8,789 nucleotides of DNA from UBA6120 sp964495145 (lineage in GTDB: Bacteria; Bacillota_I; Bacilli_A; RFN20; CAG-826). Shown here piece by piece: positions 1 through 6,912 of this stretch. Both the position numbers and the translations under genes were made by a program. The notes beneath the pieces are model-generated. The model worked only from the letters and a program-made list of their open reading frames with translations, did no database searches and was not told where the DNA came from. The stretch covers positions 1-8,789 of the forward strand of contig CAZBUP010000039.1 of NCBI GenBank assembly GCA_964495145.1, in the 5' to 3' direction. Positions within the stretch are counted from its first letter, which is position 1. The number at the start of each line of letters is the position of its first letter.

Positions 1-1
1 G

Positions 2-1900
2 CATCGCTTTGACCAGCAAGCCGAGAAGGAACGCTTGGAGAGCATCCGCCAATTGGAACGGGCTCGCCAAGGGCAAGCGGAGTCGAATCAGTATCCGAAG
101 AGCCGCCCCACCACGAGTTTCGTCAGCCGTCCGACCCGGGAAACCTCACTTCCCTTCACGCGCCCGACCGTCGCCAAAGGGCCGACTTCCGGATTAAAGA
201 AACTTCGTTATGGCCAAGATTCGGCCACCGTCGAATCCACGACGCCGGACGCCACCCCCTTGAGATACCAGCCGGTCGATGAGCCGAAGCCCATCCCGAC
301 CTTGACGCCGATTGGATACGACCGGCCCGGCGACTTGAAACGGCCGACGGTATCCTTTAGCCTTTCGGATCAACAAGCCGCGGCTGCCCCGATTGAAGAA
401 CCATCCCGAAATTACCCCGATAAAAGCGTTGACCAAACGCAAGAGGCTTTTTTTGAATATCCGCCCATCGATTTAATCGATGACGTCCCGGAATCGGAAG
501 ATTTCGAATATAACGACGAAGTGTCGGTCCAGCGTCTCCAAATCATCAATCAGGCCTTCAAAGACTTAAATGTCAAGGCCGCGGCCGTGTCGTATCAAGT
601 CGGCCCATCGTTCACGTCGTTCGACATCCAACTGGAACGGGGAACGCTCGTTAAGAGCGTGGCCACGATCATCAACGAAATTTCGATTCGGCTCGGCGGC
701 ATGCCGGCGCTTTTCACCGAGGTAGTGCCCGGCAAGACCACTTCGACGTTGGAAGTGCCCAACGAAAAAGTGTCGATCGTCAGTTTCAAGGAAATCATCC
801 GCGACATCGATACCCGGAGCGAATTCGCCAACCGGATCGTGTTGCCGTTTGGCAAGAACATCCTCGGCAAACTTGAGCTCTTGCCCTTGAAGGACATCAT
901 CCACATGTTGGTGGCCGGGACGACCGGCAGCGGCAAATCGGTATTCATGCATACCGTGATCATGACCGTGATCATGCGCAGCCATCCCCGCGACATCCGC
1001 CTGCTCATCATCGATCCGAAACGGGTCGAGATGAACCGCTATAACGACATTCCCCATCTTTTGGCTCCGATCATCAACGACTACGGCCAAGCCAAAATCG
1101 CCCTGACCCGGTTGTACGAAGAAATGGCTTGGCGCTACGAACTATTCAAACAAGCCGGCATCTCGAGCATCGACGCTTACAACCGTTACGCCCGCGATAA
1201 TGGTCAAGAGGAATTGCCGCTCATTTTAACCATTATCGACGAATACGCCGACTTGGTCGAAGGAGTGGCCTCCATCAGCGAGACGGTTGAGCGCTTAGCG
1301 GCCTTGTCGCGCGCTTCGGGTATCCACCTGATCATCGCTACCCAGCGGCCGATCACTCGGGTCGTATCCGGCAACATCAAGAACAACATCATCACCAAAG
1401 TGGCTCTTCAAATGAATGCCCAAGTCGACTCGGTCACTGTTTTGGGCCATGCCGGCGCCGAGAAACTGCTCGGCAACGGCGACATGATCGTCAGTTGCCC
1501 GAAACTGTCGCGTTATGGGGAATTGCGTCTCCAAGGCGCTTTTGTAAGTGAAGACGACACCCGGCGCGTGGTAGAGTTCATTAAGGAACGGTACCCCGCC
1601 AATTACCATCCCAATTTCGAAAACTTGATTGACGTCACGGCCATGGGCCCTTCGTTCTCCAGCGGGCTCGATGACCTGGTCGATGAAAAATACGAAGAAA
1701 TCAAACAATACGCGATGACGCAGGAATACATGTCCTCGTCGCGGCTGATCCGCCAATACGGCATGGGTTTCAACCGCTCGAAGCAAATCATTGCCCAACT
1801 GCAGGCCGAAGGCATATTGGCCCCGGGTCCCGACAATCCCCAATCCAACAAAGGCATTAAAGTATTGGTGCATAACCAAGATGACGGCGTCCCGTCATAG
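2..1900 (+). CDS. ftsK: DNA translocase FtsK/SpoIIIE, 5'-truncated by window edge
   Basis: Septum-associated, ATP-driven double-stranded DNA pump that clears chromosome DNA from the closing division site. The frame is open to the left edge, so the true start and the expected N-terminal membrane domain lie outside the window. Residues here are counted from the TTG codon at 35, which is only a convenient landmark. Residues 1-165 are a charged, Pro/Ser/Thr-rich linker. About 170-275 is the alpha domain, ending in VVPGKTTSTLEVPN. The RecA-like beta motor follows, with Walker A GTTGSGKS (295-302), Walker B LILTIIDE (D402, E403) and the family ATQRP motif (435-439). The C-terminal gamma winged helix (about 560-615, SSSRLIRQYGMGFNRSKQ) normally reads the polar DNA sequences that orient translocation. 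All motor residues look intact. The gene ends in TAG, 12 bases before acpS. Whether it is the FtsK, SpoIIIE or soluble SftA type cannot be decided without the missing N-terminus. Confidence 0.95.
   Translation, partial: HRFDQQAEKERLESIRQLERARQGQAESNQYPKSRPTTSFVSRPTRETSLPFTRPTVAKGPTSGLKKLRYGQDSATVESTTPDATPLRYQPVDEPKPIPTLTPIGYDRPGDLKRPTVSFSLSDQQAAAAPIEEPSRNYPDKSVDQTQEAFFEYPPIDLIDDVPESEDFEYNDEVSVQRLQIINQAFKDLNVKAAAVSYQVGPSFTSFDIQLERGTLVKSVATIINEISIRLGGMPALFTEVVPGKTTSTLEVPNEKVSIVSFKEIIRDIDTRSEFANRIVLPFGKNILGKLELLPLKDIIHMLVAGTTGSGKSVFMHTVIMTVIMRSHPRDIRLLIIDPKRVEMNRYNDIPHLLAPIINDYGQAKIALTRLYEEMAWRYELFKQAGISSIDAYNRYARDNGQEELPLILTIIDEYADLVEGVASISETVERLAALSRASGIHLIIATQRPITRVVSGNIKNNIITKVALQMNAQVDSVTVLGHAGAEKLLGNGDMIVSCPKLSRYGELRLQGAFVSEDDTRRVVEFIKERYPANYHPNFENLIDVTAMGPSFSSGLDDLVDEKYEEIKQYAMTQEYMSSSRLIRQYGMGFNRSKQIIAQLQAEGILAPGPDNPQSNKGIKVLVHNQDDGVPS
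953..976 (+). repeat. Perfect 12-bp tandem duplication inside ftsK
   Basis: ACCGTGATCATG occurs twice in direct tandem and encodes TVIM-TVIM in the helix just after the Walker A loop. From memory, other FtsK proteins have about the same number of residues between Walker A and the following LLIIDPK segment, so this is more likely similar codons used for a repeated hydrophobic pattern than a recent insertion. Confidence 0.6.
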
Positions 1901-1907
1901 AAGGAGG
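1901..1907 (+). promoter_or_regulatory. Strong ribosome binding site of acpS
   Basis: AAGGAGG directly follows the ftsK stop codon and lies 5 bases before the ATG at 1913. It is a full match to the usual anti-Shine-Dalgarno end of 16S rRNA and fixes the acpS start. No promoter is apparent between ftsK and acpS, so co-transcription is the simplest reading. Confidence 0.85.
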
Positions 1908-1912
1908 CCCTT

Positions 1913-2254
1913 ATGTCCATCGGCATCGACATCGTCTTAATCCCGCGCTTCGAGCATAAAGAGGCGTTGGCCAAACGGATTTTATCGCCCTCGGAATTTC
2001 TCATTTATGAGAAACGGGCCGACAAAGTCCGTTTCATCGCCGGGCGCTTCGCCGCCAAGGAAGCTTTCTTGAAAGCGGTCCGGGGCGGGTTTGGGCAAAT
2101 CGCTTTTAGCCACATCTCGGTTTTATACGACGATTTAGGCATCCCCTACCTCGAATACTTGGGGCAACGCTATGACGTATCGATTTCCCATGACGGCGAT
2201 TATGCCGTGGCCGTGGTCCAAGTGCCTGACGGCGTTTTGACCAAAGCGGCCTGA
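1913..2254 (+). CDS. acpS: Holo-[acyl-carrier-protein] synthase
   Basis: Transfers 4'-phosphopantetheine from coenzyme A to a serine of apo-acyl carrier protein, producing the active carrier for fatty acid synthesis in the cytoplasm. The 113-residue length is normal for the small trimeric AcpS family. The N-terminal GIDIV motif supplies the Mg-binding Asp (D6). The second signature FIAGRFAAKEAFLKA (about 41-55) supplies the metal-binding Glu (E50). The C-terminal segment VSISHDGDYAVAVV (89-102) is the expected final core strand region. The start is set by an AAGGAGG site five bases upstream. The gene ends TGA directly followed by TAA, and the pullulanase ATG lies only five bases after its first stop. 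In many Bacillota acpS sits next to alr; here its neighbours are ftsK and a debranching enzyme. The product, together with PlsC downstream, belongs to membrane lipid supply. Confidence 0.96.
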   Translation: MSIGIDIVLIPRFEHKEALAKRILSPSEFLIYEKRADKVRFIAGRFAAKEAFLKAVRGGFGQIAFSHISVLYDDLGIPYLEYLGQRYDVSISHDGDYAVAVVQVPDGVLTKAA

Positions 2255-2259
2255 TAACC

Positions 2260-4401
2260 ATGAAAGACTCGTTCATCAACGCCAAACTGGTCGGGACCAG
2301 CGCCATCCGTCTATTATTGCTGGGTCCTTTGAACAAGGAAGCCAACCATCCCTTTCTTTTGATCACTGACGGAGTCAAGATTGAAACCCTGCGCGTCGAA
2401 AAGACGACTCCCCTGTCCGGCGGCTGGGCCTATGAACTCAAAAGCTACAACGACATCGTCCTCGGCCATCAATACGACATCGTCCTTGAAGGATTCGGGC
2501 GCTATCCTCTCGATGTTGGGGAGGCAATCAATTTTCCCGATTTCGACCGCGAATTTTATTACGAAGGCAGCGATTTAGGCGCGATTTACGCGAAAGAATC
2601 GACCGCTTTCAAACTGTGGGCGCCATTGGCGAGTCGCGTTATGCTGGAAATCGCCCTAGGCGGGACGAGCGACTACCAAATCATGAAACGGGGCAGTCAC
2701 GGCGTTTACGAACTGACCTTAACGGGCGATTGGGCGGGTGCCGTTTATTTGTATCACGTCACCAATAACGGCTTGACGGTGGCCCTCACCGATCCTTATT
2801 CGTTTGGAACCACCCCCAACGGCGAACAATCGGTCGTCATCGATTTCAGCCGCGTCGATGTCCCGCTTCATCATGACCATCTCCCGAAACTAACCCGCTA
2901 CACCGACGCCATCATTTATGAAACGAGCGTCCGCGATTTGACCATGGACCCGCTTTTGCCCTTCACCCATAAGGGCCGATTCCTCAGTTTCGTCGAGCCG
3001 GGCATCAAAACGGGCCAAGACCATCCGGCCGGATTCGACTATTTACTATCCTTAGGCGTCACCCATGTCCAATTGATGCCCATCTATGATTTCCAGACCG
3101 TGGACGAACGCGATCCGGGCCGCTTCTACAATTGGGGTTACGATCCGATGCATTATTTCGTGCCGGAAGGAAGTTTCGCCAGCGACCTTGACGATCCGTA
3201 TTCCCGGATTCGCGATTTGAAGAAACTCGTGTCCATCTGTCATGAACATGGTCTTCGCATCGTGATGGACGTCGTTTACAATCACGTCTATCACGCCCAT
3301 TTATCCGTATTTGAGAAAGCGGTGCCCGGGTACTATTTCCGGCGGCGCAAGGACGGGCGCATGTCGAACGGCTCTTTCTGCGGCAATGACGTGGCCACCG
3401 AACGACCCATGGTCCGCAAGCTTCTGCTCGAAGCCTCGCTCCACTGGGTGAAAACATACGGGATCGACGGATTCCGTTTCGATTTGATGAGCAACATCGA
3501 TCAGACGACCATTCGCCAAATTCAAGACGAAGTTCGCCGAATCAAACCCGATTTCATGCTTTATGGCGAAGGTTGGAACATGCCGACGGAACTTCCCGAG
3601 AATATGCGAAGTTCCATGCTTAACGCTGGCCGCTTGCCCGAATTCGCTTTTTTCAACGATGCGTTCCGGGACACGGTCAAAGGACCGACCATGGACGATC
3701 GGCTTAAGGAACGGGGTTATCTCCTTGGAGCCGCCAGCTTCCGTCTGGGATTCAAATACGCCTGGGCCGGCAGTTGCCTCGATTTGGTGTTCCCGGCCCG
3801 GTTTTCAAGCGCTAAGCAATCAATCAACTATGTTGAATGCCACGATAATGGCACTTTATTTGACAAGATGCTCGTTTCCAACAGTCAAGAATCGATTACC
3901 GTACGACTCAAACGGCTGCGGTTGGTCAACGCCGTCACCATGCTGGCGTTTGGAATCCCATTTTTCCACATGGGCCAGGAAATCGGGTTGTCCAAAGGCG
4001 GCGATTTGAACTCCTATAAATCCGGCGACAAAGTCAATCGGTTCGATTACCGGGTCTTAGACGAGCGCAGCGATCTGGCCGCTTATTTCGCCGATTTGGC
4101 CAAGGTTCGCAAGATGTTCCCCTTCTTGAGGGCGGAACGGCCGGACCACATCGAAAAACTGATTCAATTCGAAGACCTGGGCGAAGCCGGGCTCATCATC
4201 CATTACGTGGATGCCAAAGCCATCGCCCCTTACAAGCAGTTTCTGATCATGATCAACCCGAGTCTCGAAGACCAATATTATGAGCATGACGATTACATGA
4301 CCTTGGCTTTCAGCGACAAAGGCTATGTGTATCCGCGCGGGGTTCAGATGAAGCAAATCATGATCGAAGCCCTCTCGCTTTTGATATTCGTCAAAGCGTG
4401 A
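2260..4401 (+). CDS. pulA: Type I pullulanase (glycogen/maltodextrin debranching, AmyX-like)
   Basis: Hydrolyses alpha-1,6 branch points of pullulan, glycogen and branched maltodextrins. The 713 residues match the length of Bacillus AmyX as I recall it, and the region around FDREFYYEGSDLGAIYA (about residues 90-107) strongly resembles that protein. A CBM48-like segment (about 113-170, FKLWAPLASRV) precedes the GH13 barrel. Diagnostic motifs are YNWGYDP (290-296, the type I pullulanase signature), region I DVVYNHV (from D337), region II GFRFD with nucleophile D408, region III YGEGW with acid/base E437, and region IV NYVECHDN with D529. The C-terminal beta domain ends ALSLLIFVKA and looks complete. 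No signal peptide is visible, so the enzyme should be cytoplasmic and act on stored glycogen or imported dextrins. No SD precedes the ATG; with only five bases after acpS, translation is probably coupled. No other glycogen gene is in view. Confidence 0.96.
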   Translation: MKDSFINAKLVGTSAIRLLLLGPLNKEANHPFLLITDGVKIETLRVEKTTPLSGGWAYELKSYNDIVLGHQYDIVLEGFGRYPLDVGEAINFPDFDREFYYEGSDLGAIYAKESTAFKLWAPLASRVMLEIALGGTSDYQIMKRGSHGVYELTLTGDWAGAVYLYHVTNNGLTVALTDPYSFGTTPNGEQSVVIDFSRVDVPLHHDHLPKLTRYTDAIIYETSVRDLTMDPLLPFTHKGRFLSFVEPGIKTGQDHPAGFDYLLSLGVTHVQLMPIYDFQTVDERDPGRFYNWGYDPMHYFVPEGSFASDLDDPYSRIRDLKKLVSICHEHGLRIVMDVVYNHVYHAHLSVFEKAVPGYYFRRRKDGRMSNGSFCGNDVATERPMVRKLLLEASLHWVKTYGIDGFRFDLMSNIDQTTIRQIQDEVRRIKPDFMLYGEGWNMPTELPENMRSSMLNAGRLPEFAFFNDAFRDTVKGPTMDDRLKERGYLLGAASFRLGFKYAWAGSCLDLVFPARFSSAKQSINYVECHDNGTLFDKMLVSNSQESITVRLKRLRLVNAVTMLAFGIPFFHMGQEIGLSKGGDLNSYKSGDKVNRFDYRVLDERSDLAAYFADLAKVRKMFPFLRAERPDHIEKLIQFEDLGEAGLIIHYVDAKAIAPYKQFLIMINPSLEDQYYEHDDYMTLAFSDKGYVYPRGVQMKQIMIEALSLLIFVKA

Positions 4402-4439
4402 TTGGCACAAAATAGGGATTTCTTCCGACCTTCCAAATT

Positions 4440-4457
4440 TATAATGGAAGCAGGAGG
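4440..4457 (+). promoter_or_regulatory. Putative -10 box and RBS of the SSB-like gene
   Basis: The 66 bases between pulA and the next ATG contain a perfect TATAAT at 4440-4445 and AGGAGG at 4452-4457, the latter 10 bases before the ATG at 4468. The RBS is convincing. The promoter is weaker: I see no good -35 hexamer at the normal distance (TTGGCA at 4402 is about 32 bases upstream), and transcription from it would begin almost at the RBS. The gene may also be read from the pulA operon. Confidence 0.5.
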
Positions 4458-4467
4458 AATCTATCGT

Positions 4468-4752
4468 ATGTTGACTACCATTGTCGCCTTGGGGAAAATC
4501 GGTTCTCCGGTGCGCCCGAACATTCGTTTGCTGGAAGTCGAACGCCCGCATCGCGACCGCACCGGTGTGTTCCAAGTCGACCGCATTCCGGTTGTATATT
4601 GGTCCCGCGCCGTCAACAATTACTTCATGACCATGGCCGAAGGCACCATGATCATGATCAAAGGCCGCCTCGAAACGACTGAAGACATCGGTTTGACGAT
4701 TGTCGCCGATTATATGGAAACGCTGGTCCCGGCCACGCGTTCGGGTGAATAA
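4468..4752 (+). CDS. Short single-stranded DNA-binding (SSB)-like OB-fold protein
   Basis: Likely binds single-stranded DNA through one OB fold. The core DRIPVVYWSRAVNNYF (38-53), the glycine turn EGTMIMIKGRLET (58-70) and the last strand LTIVADYMETL (76-86) line up with SSB segments of the type 'D-IPVV-W...A-N...KG--V-V-GRL' and 'T-VVAD---FL'. W45, Y52 and F53 sit where SSBs carry base-stacking aromatics. At 94 residues it contains little more than the OB domain. It lacks the Gly/Gln/Pro-rich linker and the acidic DDIPF-type tail that recruits partner proteins, and ends in TRSGE. It may therefore be a secondary SSB (YwpH/SsbB-like) or a PriB-like factor, with the main SSB elsewhere. The start at 4468 is chosen from the AGGAGG site; an in-frame ATG at 4444 lies upstream of that RBS. 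It is in the same frame as pulA and separated from it only by the pulA TGA. Confidence 0.7.
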   Translation: MLTTIVALGKIGSPVRPNIRLLEVERPHRDRTGVFQVDRIPVVYWSRAVNNYFMTMAEGTMIMIKGRLETTEDIGLTIVADYMETLVPATRSGE

Positions 4753-4776
4753 TCCCCTATTGCTGTCAATGCTGTT

Positions 4777-4792
4777 TGGTATAATATATACC
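4777..4792 (+). promoter_or_regulatory. Extended -10 promoter of plsC-pdp with overlapping palindrome
   Basis: TGGTATAAT at 4777-4785 is an extended -10 element (TGn plus perfect TATAAT). TTGCTG at 4760-4765 is a possible but poorly spaced -35 (14-base spacer). The -10 lies within a perfect inverted repeat, GGTATA-ATA-TATACC (4778-4792), which could be an operator or may be chance in an AT-rich promoter. The predicted leader before the plsC ATG at 4809 is about 17 bases, with only a weak purine-rich RBS (GAAAGAAG). Confidence 0.65.
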
Positions 4793-4808
4793 ATAAGAAA
4801 GAAGACCT

Positions 4809-5588
4809 ATGTTCCGCTACATTCGCGCCGTCACCATTTGCTTCTTCGACATCTTGTTCGCCTATTTCGGATGGATGATCCCTTTTTCGCGCCATCCCGA
4901 GCGGTATCCGCTTCAATATCGGTATGAAAAAGTCCGCAAATTGGTTTTGAAAGTCACCAAAGCCTTGCGGGTCGATTTCCATGTGATACACCCCGAACGG
5001 TTAGAACTGCCCGGCACCTATCTTTACATTGCCAACCATACCTCGATGTTCGATGCCTTGATCACAGTGTGCTTATCGGTGCGTCCGATCATCTTCGTCG
5101 GTAAAATCGAAATCTTGAAATTCCCGTTTTTCGGCCGGATCATGAAAGCCCTTGGCGGGGTTTTCATCGAACGCAACAACTTGAAGATGGAAGTCGAGGT
5201 CTTGAAACGGGTCAAACTGTCGTTGACGAATCACGTCACCAGCTGGGTCATTTACCCCGAAGGCACCCGGAACAAACAACCCGATGGGCCTTTGCTCCCG
5301 TTTAAGGCCGGCACTTTCAAATTGGCGGTCGGCACCAACACGACCATCATCCCGTTTGCCATTTACGGGTCGTTCCGGCCTTTGCAGAAGAAATATCGGC
5401 TCAAACGCTTTCCGGTTCACGTCTCGATATTGGAACCCATCGCCCCGGAAGCTTTTCAGGATATGAACACCATCAAACTGTCGGAACACGTCCGCGATTT
5501 GATTCAAACCGAAGTCGACGCCCTCCGGGAAGTCAATCAAAAATTGATTCCCGTCAAGCCCTCGAAGAAGAAGGAGAAACGCGCATGA
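4809..5588 (+). CDS. plsC: 1-acyl-sn-glycerol-3-phosphate acyltransferase
   Basis: Adds the second acyl chain to lysophosphatidic acid to give phosphatidic acid, the precursor of membrane phospholipids, at the inner face of the membrane. All four acyltransferase blocks of the family are present: NHTSMFD with the catalytic H77 and D82 (HX4D), GGVFIER (116-122) for glycerol-phosphate binding, YPEGTR (149-154), and TTIIPFAIYGS (178-188). An N-terminal hydrophobic stretch (about 7-25) and a nearby basic/amphipathic region fit peripheral or single-segment membrane attachment. The 259-residue length is typical. The C-terminus is strongly basic (PSKKKEKRA). It has its own promoter. Its stop overlaps the start of the phosphorylase gene (ATGA), so the two are translationally coupled despite unrelated pathways. 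The product uses acyl groups made by the ACP system that AcpS activates. Confidence 0.94.
   Translation: MFRYIRAVTICFFDILFAYFGWMIPFSRHPERYPLQYRYEKVRKLVLKVTKALRVDFHVIHPERLELPGTYLYIANHTSMFDALITVCLSVRPIIFVGKIEILKFPFFGRIMKALGGVFIERNNLKMEVEVLKRVKLSLTNHVTSWVIYPEGTRNKQPDGPLLPFKAGTFKLAVGTNTTIIPFAIYGSFRPLQKKYRLKRFPVHVSILEPIAPEAFQDMNTIKLSEHVRDLIQTEVDALREVNQKLIPVKPSKKKEKRA
5571..5576 (+). promoter_or_regulatory. RBS of pyrimidine-nucleoside phosphorylase inside plsC
   Basis: AAGGAG lies within the last lysine codons of plsC, 8 bases before the ATG at 5585. It supports that start rather than the in-frame ATG at 5591. The basic tail of PlsC thus doubles as the RBS for the next gene. Confidence 0.75.
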
Positions 5589-6886
5589 GAATGGTCGATC
5601 TAATCATCAAGAAACGGGATGGCTTGGCCCATACCGACGCCGAATTGGCATACATCGTCAAAGGCATCAGCGACGGGTCGCTGCCCGATTACCAAATTTC
5701 GGCCTGGCTCATGGCCGTTGTGTTGAAGGGAATGACCGATCACGAGACGGCCATGCTCACCCATTTGATGATGCACAGCGGCGAAACCATCGATTTATCG
5801 GACATACGCGGAATCACCGTCGACAAACACTCGACCGGCGGCGTCGGCGACAAGACCAGCCTCGCCCTCGGGCCGATGGTGGCCGCCTGCGGGGTCAAAG
5901 TCGCCAAAATGAGCGGGCGCGGCCTTGGACACACTGGGGGTACCCTTGACAAATTGGAAGCGATCCCCGGGGTATCGATTGCCATGTCGCGCGATCAATT
6001 CGTCCATCAAGTCAACGACATCGGCTTGGCCATCATTGGGCAAACCGGATCGTTGGTCCCGGCCGACAAAAAGCTTTACGCCCTGCGCGACGTGACTGGC
6101 ACCGTTGAATCGATGCCGCTCATTGCCGGATCGATCATGAGCAAGAAGCTGGCCTCGGGGGCCGACACCATCCTTTTGGACGTCAAATTCGGCCAAGGGG
6201 CCTTCATGAAGACGCTCGAAGACGCCCGGGCTTTAGCCAAAACCATGGTGGCCATCGGCAAATCGCTGAAACGGGACACTCGGGCCATCATCACCGACAT
6301 GCAGCAGCCGCTCGGCCTAGCCGTCGGCAATATTCTGGAAGTTCAGGAAGCCGTCGATACCTTGAAAGGGAAAGGACCGGCCGATTTCGTCGAACTGTGC
6401 CTAGCCGCCGGTTCGATCATGCTGATGCAGGCCCAAGTTGCGCCATCGCTAGCCGTCGCTAGGACCATGCTTGAGCACACGATCAAAGACGGCAGCGCCT
6501 ACAAGAAACTTCTGGCGATGATTGCCGCCCAAGGCGGGGACACCTCCTATCTCGACCAACCCAGCCAATTCCCGGTGGCCCATCGTCTCATCGACATCAA
6601 GGCGGACCAATCCGGCTACGTCAAGGAAATCAATGCCTTGACGATTGGGGAATCCTCAACCAAGCTCGGAGCCGGGCGCGCTAAAAAGGAAGACGTCATC
6701 GACTATACGGCCGGCATCGTCTTAAAAACCAAAGTCGGACAACCGGTGGCCATCGGGACGAGCCTTGCCGTCGTGCATACGAACAAAGATGACATTGACG
6801 ATATCCTCCAAGCCATCAAAGCGGCCTTCGTGATTCAAAAAGAACCGGTCAAACCCGGTCCCATCGTCTACGAAGTAATCGAATAA
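5585..6886 (+). CDS. pdp: Pyrimidine-nucleoside phosphorylase (Pdp; DeoA family)
   Basis: Phosphorolyses uridine, thymidine and deoxyuridine to the free base plus (deoxy)ribose-1-phosphate, a cytoplasmic salvage and catabolic step. At 433 residues it has the length of Bacillus Pdp, and the start MRMVDLIIKKRDG is close to that protein. The phosphate-binding KHSTGGVGD (81-89) and the family signature SGRGLGHTGGTLDKLE (110-125) are intact. R168 (YALRD), S183 and K187 (SIMSKK) occupy the positions of the pyrimidine-binding Arg/Ser/Lys of E. coli thymidine phosphorylase (R171/S186/K190). DVKFGQGAFMKT (199-210) follows as expected, and the C-terminal alpha/beta domain is complete. Overall resemblance is to the broad-specificity Pdp type (EC 2.4.2.2) rather than strict thymidine phosphorylase DeoA, but motifs alone do not settle specificity. 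The usual partners deoC, cdd and a nucleoside transporter are not in view. It is co-transcribed with plsC and followed immediately by a terminator. Confidence 0.94.
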   Translation: MRMVDLIIKKRDGLAHTDAELAYIVKGISDGSLPDYQISAWLMAVVLKGMTDHETAMLTHLMMHSGETIDLSDIRGITVDKHSTGGVGDKTSLALGPMVAACGVKVAKMSGRGLGHTGGTLDKLEAIPGVSIAMSRDQFVHQVNDIGLAIIGQTGSLVPADKKLYALRDVTGTVESMPLIAGSIMSKKLASGADTILLDVKFGQGAFMKTLEDARALAKTMVAIGKSLKRDTRAIITDMQQPLGLAVGNILEVQEAVDTLKGKGPADFVELCLAAGSIMLMQAQVAPSLAVARTMLEHTIKDGSAYKKLLAMIAAQGGDTSYLDQPSQFPVAHRLIDIKADQSGYVKEINALTIGESSTKLGAGRAKKEDVIDYTAGIVLKTKVGQPVAIGTSLAVVHTNKDDIDDILQAIKAAFVIQKEPVKPGPIVYEVIE

Positions 6887-6912
6887 CGCGCGCATCAGCG
6901 CGTTTTCTTTTT
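6886..6912 (+). terminator. Rho-independent terminator of plsC-pdp, embedded in the rarA 3' end
   Basis: ACGCGC (6886-6891) pairs with GCGCGT (6898-6903) around a six-base loop, followed by TTTTCTTTTT (the first T also closes the stem). The stem begins at the last base of the pdp stop codon. The loop contains the rarA stop codon, and the T tract is the complement of the rarA Lys codons. On the - strand the hairpin is not followed by a T run, so it should act mainly on the + strand transcript. Confidence 0.8.

Noticed and set aside
9..197. Short + strand frame overlapping the 5' part of ftsK
   Set aside because: It overlaps the FtsK linker in another frame, has a low-complexity Arg/Pro/Ser content and no RBS.
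566..1879. Long antisense frames opposite ftsK (174 and 194 codons)
   Set aside because: Composition is His/Asp/Arg-rich shadow sequence opposite a fully conserved FtsK motor; no RBS or family motifs.
4402..4467. TTG at 4402 or ATG at 4444 as the start of the SSB-like gene
   Set aside because: The AGGAGG at 4452-4457 lies downstream of both and is well placed for the ATG at 4468; the extra residues do not resemble an SSB N-terminus.
4778..4792. The inverted repeat as a terminator of the SSB-like gene
   Set aside because: The stem is six A/T-rich pairs with a three-base loop and no following T run; it coincides with a good -10 element.
4057..4794. A 245-codon open frame on the - strand across the end of pulA and the SSB-like gene
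   Set aside because: It is antisense to two well-supported genes, resembles no family I know, and such long antisense frames recur across the window because the codon usage of the real genes leaves few stops in the opposite frames.
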